A stretch of DNA of 64,000 nt from Certhia americana (lineage: Eukaryota > Chordata > Aves > Passeriformes > Certhiidae): NCBI GenBank assembly GCA_018697195.1, contig CM031879.1, forward strand, positions 20,873,998 through 20,937,997, given 5' to 3'. The stretch's first letter is position 1. Each line of letters begins with the position of its first letter. Both the position numbers and the translations under genes were made by a program. Shown here in pieces: positions 1 to 17,169 of the stretch. The notes under the pieces are model-generated. The model was not told where the DNA came from and made no database searches. It was given only the letters and a program-made list of their open reading frames with translations.

Positions 1-2963
<2,963 letters not shown>

Positions 2964-4120
2964 TCATTACACAGGAAGCAAGATATTTTTGAGTATTTTA
3001 CTCATGTATGAATAGAAAACCCTCATAAGGGAGCTTCCCCTAAATTAAATGCCCTCTGAACCTTTGAAGAGACCATTTCCTTTCACTATGTTTTGCCATT
3101 TTCATTTAGCTAGGATGAGAGTTTTTTCCTTTCCCTGAAAGGGCTGTGAATGCTCCAATTTTGACAGCTGTTTGTGGGTTCATTTCTCAGTCCATGTTGC
3201 CTTTCTTGTAGCAGCTTGCACTTTCTCAACAGAAGGGATATAAGAAAGAGAAAATGGGTGGGGAGGTTGAATGCAAAAAGAAAATATTCATATTCAGACA
3301 TGTCTGAAGATTAATTCTCATCTACAATGAAACATCTAAAGGTTAGGTGTATGGCTGAGAGCAATTGATTAAAAAATGAAGCAAGATTAAGACTTTTCTT
3401 CCAAAACACTAACTTTCTTTTAATTTGTGAGAATTCAGAGGACTGTCCCAGACTACAAAAATACATTTCAGATGACAGTAAGGTGAAATGAATAACATTT
3501 GTGATTTATTAGAGCCTTATTTTATTTAAAAAAAATTATTTTGAAGATCAGGAGAACAAAGTGGCATTACTGAAAATCAGTGGGTTTTAGTAATCCCTTA
3601 TCTAAGGTTAAATGATTTTGTTATTTTGGTTTTCTAATACTATTCCTTTCCAAAATCCTACTGATACCTTGAGGGATTAAATTTCTGAAGGAAGACAGAA
3701 AAGCTTTGAGTTGCCTTTGTATTTGAATGAACAAAAGAAACACTTTTTTTTATCTCTTAAAAGTACACAGTCCTTACAGTATCTCCCAGTGCCTATGTAA
3801 CTGCCAGCAAAATCTATTTTTGTGCTTATTAAAGGAATTACACAAAGAAGAGTGCAGAGGCCGAAGTTCCTTGTGTCAATCCTATCAGGCCTTTCTACCA
3901 CAGATGGGATTCTCACCACAACCCAAGACACAGCCCCAAAGCCAAATGTTTGGAGATCAGACCTGGCCTTAGAGTCTGTCCCCACCACTGCTGCCAGTCA
4001 GCAGCCAGCCGTGTCTGATGGATGGCTGCTGCACAGCAAATCACACCAAAAAACCCCAAGGCTGCCTGTTGGCATTTCACCTGGCCAGGTACTGAGGGGG
4101 AGGCTGAGAGAAGAAACCCT

Positions 4121-4198
4121 GAAGGATCCCAGCAGCCTTGGGAGAGTCCCTGGATCCCTGAATGATCCCAGTGGCCTTGGGAGAGTCAGCTGCTACCT
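4121..4198. repeat. 39-bp imperfect tandem duplication
   Basis: The block GATCCCAGCAGCCTTGGGAG (from 4125) recurs 39 bp later as GATCCCAGTGGCCTTGGGAG (from 4164). It lies in a GC-richer patch of the 6.6-kb intron. A 140-aa plus-strand open frame crosses it but has no recognisable relatives. Confidence 0.75.
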
Positions 4199-7100
4199 CG
4201 GGAGCAAGGGAATTTCCAGGGAGGCAGCCTGTGCTTGCACTTAGGCAAAAGTCCAAAAGATTGTGTTTTGGTAAGCAGCAGGGTGGGTCATCTTAGCAGA
4301 TAAAGGAGTTCTTCTAAATAAAATCATCAAGAATTTTTTTGTATGGGAGCCTGCACTGATACATCTAAGGGATGGATACATCCCACAGTGCCACAGCCAT
4401 GCAATACCAGTTTCTGTGTACCCTGCACAGCTCAATTAACGCCACCCTCAGATGCACTTGTAGATGATTTGGAGAAAATTATAGCAGACTGAAACCAAAC
4501 AAAACCCTGGACACTAGCTTTGACCACACAGTGATTCAGTGAGCAAAACCCAGCTTCCCCTGTTCCCATGGGTGTGGGTGGGTGCCTCGTGGAGGCTGTG
4601 CTGGGCAAGCAGCCCAGTTCACAGTGTGGGCAGAGGAAGGAGGGACACTTGGGACCATGGGAGGGTGCAAGCAGGAAGAAAAAGATATCCCATGCTTCTT
4701 GGTCAGAGGAGTTTCAAACCTGCATTTTCTGTATCCTAATCACACAGCTGTTAGGGGAAATACTCCTCACTCAGTTAAGGACCACTTTAAAGTTCAAAAT
4801 TAATTAGGTCAGGAAAATAGCATGCTTGTAACCTGATAATTTTTGTGTGAAAAGAGAGATCTGAACCTTGGCCCCTAAGAGAGAGCCTATGTAGAATTTC
4901 TGTCAAAGGGTTAAATTGAATCTTTATCTGAAGTTACAAAGTGGATAATCCGGCTCTGGAGAAGGGAATTCTCTTCCAAATGAATACCCTCCTCAGATGG
5001 GAAACCAGAGGCTGAATTTAGACAATTTATCTTGCTGTAGCCTCACACTGCTGGCTGTTGTAAGTTCCTTACTCATGCTGTCCCTCCCTTGGTTTTTAGG
5101 TCCTTTGTTCCAGGCTGTGGTCTCCTGGCCAGCACTGGGGCCAGGAATACTCTGACCCTCCAAGATTTCTATTGCCACTTGTGGATCTTGCTGTTGGCTC
5201 CCACTTTGCAACCCATGACTACATGGTCATTCCCAGCTTCACAGCAGCCTCATGGAGAGATTGAAAAGTGCTAGGACTCTGATAACCCAGCAATAGGTGC
5301 CATGCAAACACCTTTTACTGCCTTGTACCATTTGAGTAATAGAGCAGGGACAGAATGGTTGGTTGGTTTGAAGTCTGAACTCAGACCCTGCCACTAGTGT
5401 AGAGGTATTAATAAATACCTGAGAGACGTTTCAGGCAGTGACCTATATTTTAAAATTATATGAAACCTCAGTATTTTTTTCCTGGTGTTGTAATTTTTCT
5501 TTCAGCCCAAATATATAAAAGTTCTGGCAATGTCTAAAACATATGAGATCCCTCATTTTATGGAATTTTCCTTTAAACATCCCATACTTTTATGAGCTGA
5601 TTTGGTTTAAGGTAATAAACTAGGAAAGTAGAACTATATAAAATGAATACTGAGGAGCCAAAATATCTGAACAATAAAAGTTCAAACTTTGGCAACTGAA
5701 AGTGATAAGTAACTTTTGAAAAGCTTCTTTTAAATAGTGTAGTTCATGTTCAATAGCTCTCTAGGTATATTACCGAAAAACATAGATCAATTTTTGGCAT
5801 ATGCTAAAGGTTAGTGGCAAATGTAAAAAGATTTGAGAACATGGATATATGGAGATAAATTCATATTTTTAGGAAGCACTAGAATTTAATGCTAACAGAA
5901 TAATTCCTGGGTTTATACTTACACAGATTTTTTAAATGATGCATATAAATTTATAAATTTTAAATCCAACTATTGTGAACTTTTCCCATTGCAATTTCCC
6001 AATAGCTGGTCAATGCATTCTTAACCTTCAAAAATAGGATTGTGTTAAAAGATAAAATCAACCTCATATAAAAGAAGACAACAGTTTAAAATTGCAAATA
6101 TTAGTTTGGAAATTAGGCTTATATTCTATAGCAATCTTAAATTGCTCTTTCCTCTCTTATAAAGTTAGTGGCACATAATGCAGCTTTCAGCACCATTTCA
6201 ATCAGGCAGCATTTTGTGGTGCTTCAGGCAAAAGCATTAACATTGGCTCTACCAGGCAAGGGCAAGTTTACCAACAATTAAGTCGTGATCTAAAGAGAGC
6301 AAGAGAGACTCTCCGTTAGTTTTTTCACAAATTAAAAGTTGGCATAATCAAACTTTTATGAAAACCTGTAAGTAGGAGGTTTCCACAGGAAGAGTGAAAG
6401 CTGGATTTTTGGCTCATTCGAGTAATTATCCCTTGTGTACATAAATCTTCTGCTTAAGATAGGACATTAAACATTGCCAGTACTCCCTAAAACTGTTCTC
6501 TTAAAATGTCATGAAAATAAATTTACTTTCAAAACAATTAGTTAGGATTGCTTACTTTCCATTTAAAAAATATTAGCCTAAAACTGAAAGGTTTAACCAA
6601 TAATGGCTGTACATTTAATTTGATAGTTTTGTTTTTTCTTTCAGTCTCTTTTTATTTTTCCTTTTACATTGTCATAGCCACAATTGAATATATTTTGCTT
6701 TCAAATTTAAAATCAAGGTTTTTCTATAGTGCCAAACAATCATCCATATAAAGAGAAAATAGTATTCAAGCTTCATAATTCAAAATCTAAATATTTAACC
6801 TATGCTGATGTTAATTTGTTGATTCATGACTAGTTTACTTTTTGTATTTGGTGTTTATTTGGTACCCTAAGATCTTTAAAAATATTTTTCTCTGAGAATA
6901 GGCTATGGAAATATTTTTCTTTTTGTTCTATCTGTATTTATGAAAAAAGAAAAGTAAATACTGTTTTTAAAAGAACATGATTTGTTACAGAATAAATAGC
7001 CTTAGGCCTATGGACTTATGACCAAACTGAGATTTATTCCTTGTAACCAAAGGACACATTCATTTTTTCGGACCTTAATTTATGTCTTTGCTGGACCCAA

Positions 7101-8798
7101 ATCCAGACAGCTGTTGAATCCAGAGAGAGATCACACAAAATTATTTTAAACTGGATACAGCTGTAGGAAGAATGGAAAGTGGGGGATATAATTAAAACAT
7201 ATGTGTCACAGCAACAGAAAATAAGAAGTGAATATGTGATATATTACACCCCTGATCTTGTTATTGCTACAAATCACATTTCTACAGATTGCAGTAACCT
7301 GATTCACCTGCAGGAATCATGGTCTCTTTCAGCTCTCTCTCTCTCCTTCCCTCTGAGATGCCAAACTCACGGTTAATGTTTGCTGACTTTTGTATTATTG
7401 GTAATGCAACAATATTGAACAAAGAGCTAATTTTGATATGATAGCCTGGTTCAAACCAGATGTGAATCAAAGGAGAAATTCTGAAAGAAAAAAGATTTTT
7501 TTTTGTAGAAAAATCATAAATTCATTCCATGACATAAACAAAAAGGAAAGAAACTGCCTCTTTTGTATATTCCAATTTGCATTTATTGATTATAAGAGGG
7601 ACAGAGAGATAGAGAGAAATTGTGTAAATTAAGTGCATATTTGGTAAGGTGTTAAGCTTCCTCTGAAGAATAGTACCATGGTGACTAGGAGAGGAGGAAG
7701 TCACTTCTGCCTTTGGTTGGACCCTGAATTACTGTCTCTACTTTACATCAAAGGACTAGAAATGAGTCAGGAAATCCTGCTTGCACTGAACTATAAAGCA
7801 GCCGTCTAAATTTTACCATTAATGTCAGGAGAAGTAAGGTTATATCTTTACGCTCCACCTCAGCCTCTGTACATAGCACAAGGACAGTGTATGACACCTA
7901 CTTACTTCTGCAGCATTTTTCAGGTGTCTTCTGAGAGGAAATGACATTGCTTGGCTCCTCTGAAAATTTAACTTATTTAAGAAATATTACTGCTTTAGCA
8001 GGGAATTTGCCATTTGCCATTATTCATTGCCAGGATTGGTATATCATTTGGCTGCTACAAATTTGGAATGATTTTCCATACAAAGCCGTGCTTTCCAGTT
8101 CCAGCTAGAAGCTGAGACACACATTAAACCTATACTGCCACTTGTTGCCAGATACTGCACACCCCTGTTCTAGCTCATTAGACACCTGTTGGCAATATTC
8201 ACTTTATAAGCACAAATTATTTTTCCCTGTTTAATATTCTTGTCCTTTGAGTATACATCTCCTGAAGTTTGTTTGAACTTTAATTGTGTATATTAGTCAC
8301 AATAAGGCTGTGAAAGATACCATATTCAGACTCGCTTAGCTAGATTCAGTATTCAAAAGAAGTATGTTGTACATCAGGAGAAGGAGACAGTCTGCCCAAG
8401 AAAGGATTCAGTGGGTTTGGTTTGGGCTTTCTAAAATTGCATAGGATGATACACAACTAGTGTGGTTAAAATATGCTGCAATGAAAAACAGTGTTGCTTT
8501 TGTGCATTCCCTCCATATAGGATAAATTTATTGTTTGCCTCTGTTTCACATGAAGTGATGCATTCAGGCAGTTCCCACATTCCTGTTACTTTTTATTGAT
8601 TATTCAACGAGTTTGTGCAAATTTACTGCTGTGAGAGGCTGCTCCTGTTTATGGCAGGAAAGGTAAAGAAACCAGTTGTGTCAGTAGACCATAGAGGACT
8701 GTTGGTTTATTTTTCATTTCTCTAATAAAGAATGGACATAATTACTTACTGTTTAATTCAACAACTTAAACATGATCAGCAAATTAAATATGAACAAG

Positions 8799-9198
8799 AC
8801 CCCATACCTGAGTAGTTAAACTATACTTGAATAAATCTGCATGCAACTCTAACTTTCACATGAGTACCTGCTTGGCAAAATCTGTTGTAATCTGAATTCT
8901 TACTAAACCAAAGGCATGCCTTGATTGTATTGGTTATCATATAATGTTTGATCTGTCCATCTTGTGTTTTAAGGCAAAAATATATGTAAAATTAAAAACT
9001 AGTTTTGTGCTTCTAATGTAGCAGTGGAAATACAAAATTCAAATGGATCAAAGTGTGTTCTTTTTAATACAATCAAGGCATGCCTTTGGTTTAGTAAGAA
9101 TTCAGATTACAACAGATTTTGCCAAGCAGGTACTCATGTGAAAGTTAGAGTTGCATGCAGATTTATTCAAGTATAGTTTAACTACTCAGGTATGGGGT
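8799..9198. repeat. Perfect 133-bp inverted repeat with 134-bp spacer
   Basis: Positions 8799-8931 are the exact reverse complement of 9066-9198, by base-by-base comparison, with no mismatch over 133 bp. The spacer 8932-9065 is AT-rich and not self-complementary. Arm identity ends sharply on both sides. No terminal duplication or transposase is visible, so it does not look like a standard DNA transposon. The CPED1 pre-mRNA across it would fold into a long perfect hairpin. Confidence 0.97.
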
Positions 9199-9520
9199 TT
9201 TCATTTTGAGCAGAAAATCTATTTAGGATAAAGCATTTTTATTTTAAGTGGTTTTGATAGAATATTCCAATGCATTTTAAAGACTACATGACAACAACAC
9301 ATGCAGTGGCGGATCACTGATTATAAAATTATTAAACAAAAAATTCTCACATAAACAAATTAGCCTGATATTAAAAATCGGTAACTGTTACTAGTGATTA
9401 GTTCAATTTATTGCGCATATGTCAGTCAATGTCTGTAGCAAAGAGTTAATATTGTTTCTAGTTTTTCCTCGATGAAGTGCATGAGTTAATTTTCAGAAAA
9501 AAGGGGGATAAAGTACAAAC

Positions 9521-9638
9521 CTTTTGTGTCTCCAGCTTCACAGGTCTTAGACACTGTCTGTGAAATTGCTGAGAGGTATTCATGAGAGAGAGGCTGTAAG
9601 CCACAGGACTCCTCTGGGCGAATTTTGGAACCACAGTC
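9521..9638 (-). CDS. CPED1: CPED1 exon between cadherin-like and PC-esterase domains
   Basis: The exon is 118 nt, phase 0 to phase 1. The acceptor is tattttaattcag and the donor AAG|gtttgt is weaker than the others. It encodes 39 codons with DCGSKIRPEESCGLQPLS, HEYLSAISQT and CEAGDTK, and one base left over. Three cysteines (DCG, SCG, TCE) suggest disulfides in a secreted or luminal segment. The pattern PEE-x-CGLQP and the Y-x-x-A-I-S-Q motif match human CPED1 as remembered. It sits alone, separated from the previous exon by about 43.1 kb and from the next by 6.6 kb. The large perfect inverted repeat at 8799-9198 begins 322 nt downstream of its donor. Confidence 0.94.
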
Positions 9639-12600
9639 CTGAATTAAAATAGAATCTGTGAAAATGACAGCACTGTGCCCATCCACATCACTTTGAAATC
9701 CTCTTCAAGAATTAAAAAGTTACTTGGGGTGGTTCTGCAATTAATTCATCCTTAGCTCTTCAATATATAGTTTAATATGAAATTTAGAATCCTTTTTCCA
9801 TTCAGACAAAGGTTTTGCAATAAATTATCCCATTCCACAATAAACATACAAAAGACTACATTTGCTAAAGATACAAGAAAATTTATTAAGGCAAACATAC
9901 ATATCTTTCATGTAACATCATGTGGTCTCTACGTATTGTATAATCTCTACGTATTTGCCCTTAGGAATTTTGTAGGCTTATTTGTAGTCATTTGGGATCC
10001 ATTTCTGTGATGAAATGCCCCTAATTAGCTTCAGGAAATACATGTGATTAAAGGAAAAAAAATTCTATTTTCTAAAATGGTACTAAAATTAATTTCCCAA
10101 CGGTTACATAATACCATTCACTGTTGCCATGAAATTATGCTATGTCTAGGATGCTGTGCCTAAATTGCACCAATGAGCAAAAGACAATTAAGTCCTAATA
10201 GAGTCAAGGTGCTGACAGTTAGTAGAATATATGTGCCACTAATATGGATAGCAATTTTGATGGATGATATGCTACTGATATCAATGGCATCTTAGAATTC
10301 TGTAAATACTGGTGGTTCTTGATTATGTAATCAAAAGGCAAAGTGAAATAGTTGTCTCAGAATTATTCTGATCTCATTAATGTTCATGGTGGTGAAAAAA
10401 AAATTAAAAAAACTTTCCCAGTGACTTGAAAGGTTTATGGTAATTGTGCATAAATAAGCAGCAAAATAGCAGTTATGTGTGGGTTGTCCTATTCTCTGCT
10501 TAATCTAACCAGGAAAAGCTGTTATGACAAAATCAATGGCACAGTATCTTCTAATATTAAACTATAGTTTATAGTCTCTGGGTCTAGACACACAGTACAG
10601 TTATTTGACAGTATAACTTCAACTAACATTAACATCAGAAAGTTCCTACCCTGCAGTAAAACAATATCTCAGGACTTCATAAGAGAACCCCAAATTCCTG
10701 AATGTGCTGCCATTACCCTCAACACAGTGACATAAAATTACAGGGATTTTCTTGTTCATTCTGTCTTGTTCATTCTGTGTTTAAGCAAACAAAATTTTAT
10801 GTTAATCACGTTTCTTGAGCAATACCATTAACAACAATTTTGTGTGGCTAGTTTATTGCTAATTACAACCAACATGAGGGAACTGTATAACTGATTCCCT
10901 TTGACTTTGTTGTGTTTTCAAAGAAAGGACACTACTTGCACTTAATTTGCAATTCACATCTAACCTGTCATGAGAGACTTTGAATCTTTGAACAAGACTT
11001 AGTTGTTTCATTTTTACCTTTGTAGGAAACCAATCCTTTACCATCATTGACATATTTAATACAATATGCAAAATTAATCTGTGGCAGCTACAGATTTACT
11101 GCAGCTCCATAAATTTATGGCACACTGAGGGTTTTTCTAAATGCATGTAGATATTTTATTATTTTCTTTAGGTGCTGCAGGAACATGACATCCTTCTTGC
11201 CTTGCCCAAAAATGAAACCTCTTGTGATCTTAAGGGTGTTTACAAAAGATCACTCATGGCAAAGATGAGAGCCAGACATATAAATTTAAATGATAGTTGT
11301 TTCTCTGTGTCTGTTCTTCCTGCAAACCTCCATTTTAGATGGGAGACATAAAAAGGACCTTGTAATTCCTGGATTAGAATCAAAAGAAAAATTCCCTTGC
11401 ATGATGTACTTTAGTGCACATTTAGGGTTGACAATAAGATCGGTGTGGCTTTTCGCTAATAAACTTTAATAAATAAAGCTTTCTTCTGTACATCTATATA
11501 GGTTATAATCAACATCAGTTGATACTTACAGAGTGAATGTTTCTGGAGTCCACCAACTATAGGAAATGACAATTTCCTTGTCTCTTTCAGATCACACTAT
11601 AGTGAACCTGGTTTTTCATAATAATTCATAATAGTCTTTAAGAGAAAAATTTTCTGAAAATCTCAGCTTTTCAAGCCTGTAACTTTACTGAGTTTTTTCA
11701 ATTACCACCTTCAAAATATTTGGGGCTATTAGTTCATGGTATTTCATTTATTTATAGTCTAGGTGCCTAATTGAATAAGAATTTTGTTGGCTGAGTTCAC
11801 CTTTCAATAACCACACTATATTTCCTCTCAATAATATACTTGTGCATATACATATACTAAATATTTTTACTCAGGCATATATAAATCGCAAAAAAAAAAA
11901 TCTTAACCAGTTTTAAAACTTCACAGGTGGAGACAGAGAGAGATATGAAAAAAGCATTATGAAGCTGACCCACAATCGTGCAGCTAATGTCATGGGATGA
12001 ATGTCATACATCAAAGGCCATTGTAGATGCAGTGATGTCTCAGATTAAGGACTCTAACAGAACTATTAATGGATTTTTAATTGCTGTTGTACCTTTTTCA
12101 CCACCTCCACTTAAATGAAAAATGATTACTCTGAAACTGCAGCAAAAGGAAAGAAGGTAAGAAGCCTTTGACTTTCCTGGGAGAAGTCATACCAACAGGG
12201 AAAAAATGTCCATCTGTGTTCATTTTAACAGTTGTTGCTCCAGCAGTGACAGAGCACCGTAACAAAAATAAAGTTACTTTTAGCATCTACACCTGCTGCT
12301 ACTTATCAGCTCAAGAATGCATTTTTAAATAGAAAGGAAGGATTTTCAGTATTTGCATGGAATAATCCATCTCTCCTTTCATTCAAGCTGTGGCTAAAAC
12401 CATAATTTTTGGTGGAAGTAGACTTATGTTAATGAATTGAGTTCTTTGGAAAGTCCCACCCGGAATGCCTGTATACAGGCTCTGCAGTCAGCTACTCAGT
12501 AAAAGTCCTTCTTGCATTTATATGAAAACCCCTAACAATCAATGGGAGTGGTGGGCTCAGTGCTGAAAAACAGGCAATTTCTGCTTCAGTACTCATTTCT

Positions 12601-15600
12601 AGAATTGTACCCAGCCCAAATCACTGAAGACTACCCCTACTGGTCTCATAAAGGACCAATGCATCAGAATTTCTAAACTAAATAAGACATGTTGCATACA
12701 ATCAATACATAGCTGAAATCCTGCATCTTTTTAACACCCAGAACCCATGCATTGCTGAGAACTAGTGGATGAGATAAACCCCACTGAGTGTTCTTGGTAG
12801 AGAAGGTGTGAGCCCCCTCCGACTGTCAGCTCTGACCCTTCAGTCTCTGCAGTCTCTGCAGCATTGCCCATCAACCTGGCAGGTCACCCAGCCACCTCAT
12901 CCACCACTGCAGCCCTGCCTCCTCTCATGGTGCTGCCAGGGCTGTCTTACTCCTTTTGACTGCACTTTAGACATGACAGAATAAAGCTTAATGTGAAAAA
13001 GCTACTTTAAAACATTTTTCTGTTGGTCTTTGTAGGCTGACTGAGCTTTATTTGATCTGGTTCTATTTAAGCTGACCTGAGTTTCTCATGAAATCCTGTC
13101 ATGTCTCTTTAGTCCATCTTTTTCTACTATTTTGCACATAACTAAAACTGCATGAAAAGTGATTTAAAATGATGCTATGGGAGGACTTCTAATAAAATTA
13201 GTAAAAGAGTGAGCTCATGAAATAGTGAAACTGTATCTTATTGCTAGGGAATAAATTGTGAACAGATGGACTAGCTCCACTCTATCAACTTTCTTAATAT
13301 GGCAGGAATAAAGGAATGTCATATTGACCTCTACTCAACTGTCTTCCTCTGTCCAGCTGCATTACCCAGTGATGGACGAACCTCTAAAGATCCAGAGGTT
13401 CAGGCCAGTTCAGTTCAACACCCAAACTGACTAATTGAACTGAAATGTGTGTGTGCAAAAGAAGTCTAGAGACCTGTCATAAGGAGAGGCATTCTCCCAA
13501 AAAATTTCAGTTCTCTACTGCTGTCAGATGGGGAAACAATGATTATTATTAGCCATCAAGCACTGTCTAAGACATAGATAAAGACATTATCTACATCAAA
13601 AGACACACAAAGCTATTATACAGAGAGTATAGGATTGATGGGGTGAAATGATGGAGCAGCTATGTTTTAAAGAAAAGAAACTGTATTTTATATCACCACA
13701 GTATTTTTTAAGGAACCTAATAAGTTCTATCAGCAAACATGGGTAATAGTTCCCTAATGACTCCAAAGACTGTCACAAATAACACATTAAAAAACTATGA
13801 GATGTCTGGTTCCACCCAGGTCTCGTAGGGGCCATAAAAACACTTTAGAAAAGGAGTCTGGGCACTCCTGGGTAGCAAAATGCAGCTCACAGACATCAAT
13901 AGGAGATTGGGAATGATATGAAAAGCTGAGATACTGGTCATGTTGTCAGGGCATCAGAGAACAGTTTGATACGTAGATAAAGTACAACCACTAGTCTAAA
14001 TTGCTTTTAAGTTCTTAATTGTGCTATTCATGTTGTTACATATAATTAATATTACTGTTTCTTAAGAACAGAAGCATACCCTAAATTGCACGATTTTTCT
14101 CAATCACATATTTCTGCATATAAAATTCCTTTGAGAATAACATCATATGTTTTAACCAGTGACTGAAGATTGTCATAACTACATAGTACCTTTACTAACT
14201 GCTAAAGAAATTTTGTAAATCCCAGTAGAAGCTCTCCTCAAAGACTTAAAATATTTACTGTTTATATGGACAAATAAATTTCATCCTGACACTACAGCAG
14301 ATTCAATGTCTTCCTCTGCACTCAGAATGCTAACTTCACAGGAAGCTATGAAACTGTTTTGAGAAAATATTACAAGTTTCACACCACTAATTTAGTATCT
14401 TTTAGGTGCATGGGGAATATAAAAGAATCCTTTTAATCTACGAAGGATTTTGATTCAATTCTATTTTATATGCACGACTTCAGTTAGACCCTATCTGCCT
14501 TCCTGCTCTCAAACAGTTCAAAGTGTTGCATTTGTGAGCCATAGAACAAAAACATTCACATGAGACCTAAAAAGCATGACTCTTAATCTAGCAAAGTCTT
14601 GTGAATTGTCATATTCATTCAACAGCTCAGAGATCCATTAGAATTTGTTGAATTAAGACAATTGAATGCAAAATCCAACTCCAACACCATTAAGAACAGA
14701 ACATTAAAAACTTAAATTTTAAATGCTTCAAAATGTAGATAATTACTATTACAGCAGGGTTTGGTGGGGTTTTTTTTTCAGTCTTTGTAGTTAACATCTG
14801 CATGGATTTTTCAAGTGTGTTCTCAGTAAACATGTTTTCCTTATGAAGCTAATGATATTTTTCCCAACCAAGAACAGTGATGATTTCCAGCTTGTATGCT
14901 TTATAAACAAAGTACACAAAGCAAGAAAGAAGAGGAATTAAAAGAATGTAGTATTTCCTCCCCACTAAAAAGGGAAGATAAAATAGGAACAAGGAATAGC
15001 AGATAAGGACAGGCATTTTGCTGTTTATGTTCTGGTGGCTTTTTAGTTTAAAAAGGGGTACAGTAATGTTGACCTGGAGACTTTAAGAACTGCATCAGTT
15101 TTCAATTCCTATTTTGTTCTTTTCTCTACATCTATCATTTTACGTGCAAGCTCTGAATGTGAACTGACTTGAATTTTGCCAAGTCTACTATCTGAAAATA
15201 GGGAACAGCTTGAGAAAACTATGTGCTCTGACAGTGCAAAAAGTAATGTTTTCAGTGATAAACAAAGAAATTATTATGTATTTATGGTTCTCTCTATAAA
15301 GTGCTGATGTGATCCTGATGTCTTTCCCTGGTAATTAGGTAAAAAATGTTCTGTACTAGCTGGGAAATCCCACAGCCTTGTGGCTTTTTATAAGGAGCAT
15401 TCATTTCTACCCTCCTATGCTCAGGATATATGGCATTCACAGATCACACTGCAGAGACATCTATATTCTAAGCCTCCTATGTGCAAGAAGCACTTGAGCT
15501 CTAGCCTTGTCCCTTTGATTTTAGGCTAAGTCTTTTATATCAAAGCCATGACAAACCCAGCAGAACTTCTCAGATTGAAAAACTATCACTACAATCAGAA

Positions 15601-17150
15601 AATATGAAAAGGGATGAAAGAAAGAATGAGTTGAAAAGCATTACTGTTCCTTCATGATATCTTAAATTGAAATACTCTGACAATGAATGCAATGCATTGA
15701 AAAAAACATGTTAACCTAGGACTGAGTCCAGTAAGCTATACATCTGCCAACACTACTGTTGAAGCTGCATTTCACAGTAAGCAAGGCTTGCAGATACAAA
15801 CTCAGTGTTTCAAGGTATACTGTAACAAATTACCTTCTTTCTCATTTCTAGCACAAAATCCTTTAGATGGTGAAGTACATTTATTTTTTTTTATTTAGGG
15901 CCTGTGGCATACTGAGGTTAGGATTCAAAGGAGAGATTTAGGATGTTTGAGTCTAATTCTCAATTCTGCCACTTATTTTCTGTGTCTTGGAGCTCCATCC
16001 AACACTATTCACCCTTGTAATGTATCATCTCAAAACCCTCATTCAGGTACCACCATCCTCATAAGAGCCTAATTTTCTTGTATTGAGCTTAGGCAAAGCC
16101 GCCCACAGCTCACAGAGATATGTAAGTCAGCCTCTTCAGCACTAAGAGAGTTTAAAAATCCCTTTGCCAACAACGCTTGATCTAATAGGTGTTCTCAGGA
16201 CATGTTACTCGGAGTGTGCAGTACATAAGGCATTAATTGGTATTTCCCTGTGATGTAGAAAACACAATTTAAAGTCCCGCTTTGAACTGACTGGCAGCAG
16301 AGATTTCAGTTCAAGTTCCCAATCTTTTCCCTCCAGTCAGGGGGCTACAGGATATTCTGCTCAGTTCTGTCTCAGGCTCTCCCAAGGAAGTTGGTTACAT
16401 ATGATTTGTACACACAATTAAATTCTGGCTTGTAAAGAGCCTTGAACCCACTCTGTCCTTAGATTAAGTGTGTATAAGGAACACAGGCTGAAACTGGATG
16501 GAGGGAATACCATTAGATCCCTGATAACTGCTGTGTGAGAAAGGACTGACTGAAGCAGGTACTTAGATCCCTGAGAAATCATGTGGAAATTCAAAATTGA
16601 GGACAGATCTCTTGTAACCTAAGACTGGATGTATAACTCCCATAGAAAGGTAAATCTAAGATACTTTCCATGTCATTATCTGTGGGAATATATCTGACTC
16701 CCTAATCACTGTGCTGGCATGTAGAGAAACTTCTCAAGATTTACAAATTGAACTCTTCTGTTTCAGGTTTAACAAAGGGTTGTACCCAACATGTATGTTT
16801 GTGTGTGCTTTCTTCCCTGCAATTATATCCTATGTTCTACTAGAAAAAATAATAAACCTTTCTCTGCAAGCTTTACCCCACTAACACTCCCTTCACAGTA
16901 TATAACAAATCTAGTTACACTGCTTGGACATGTTCTGTTTCCCTGAGGATCCCTAAATCTCTCTGTCTCCTACTGATTGCCCTGGATTCTCCTCAACATT
17001 ACCTGGACATCAGAAAAGGAAGGTAATATTGATTTTTTTTTTTTTTCAGCAAAATATTAATCATGAATAGCAAGCCTGGTGCTGCCAAACAGGATGCAAA
17101 AGAATGAAATTCTGGCACTGATTCTGTTTCTTTTACTTCCTTTGTGTAAC

Positions 17151-17169
17151 AAAAAAAAAAAAAAAAAAA
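17151..17169. repeat. Poly(A) run of 19
   Basis: This is a single run of 19 adenines. No retroposed body was recognised upstream of it. A T14 run lies nearby at 17033-17046. Confidence 0.95.
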
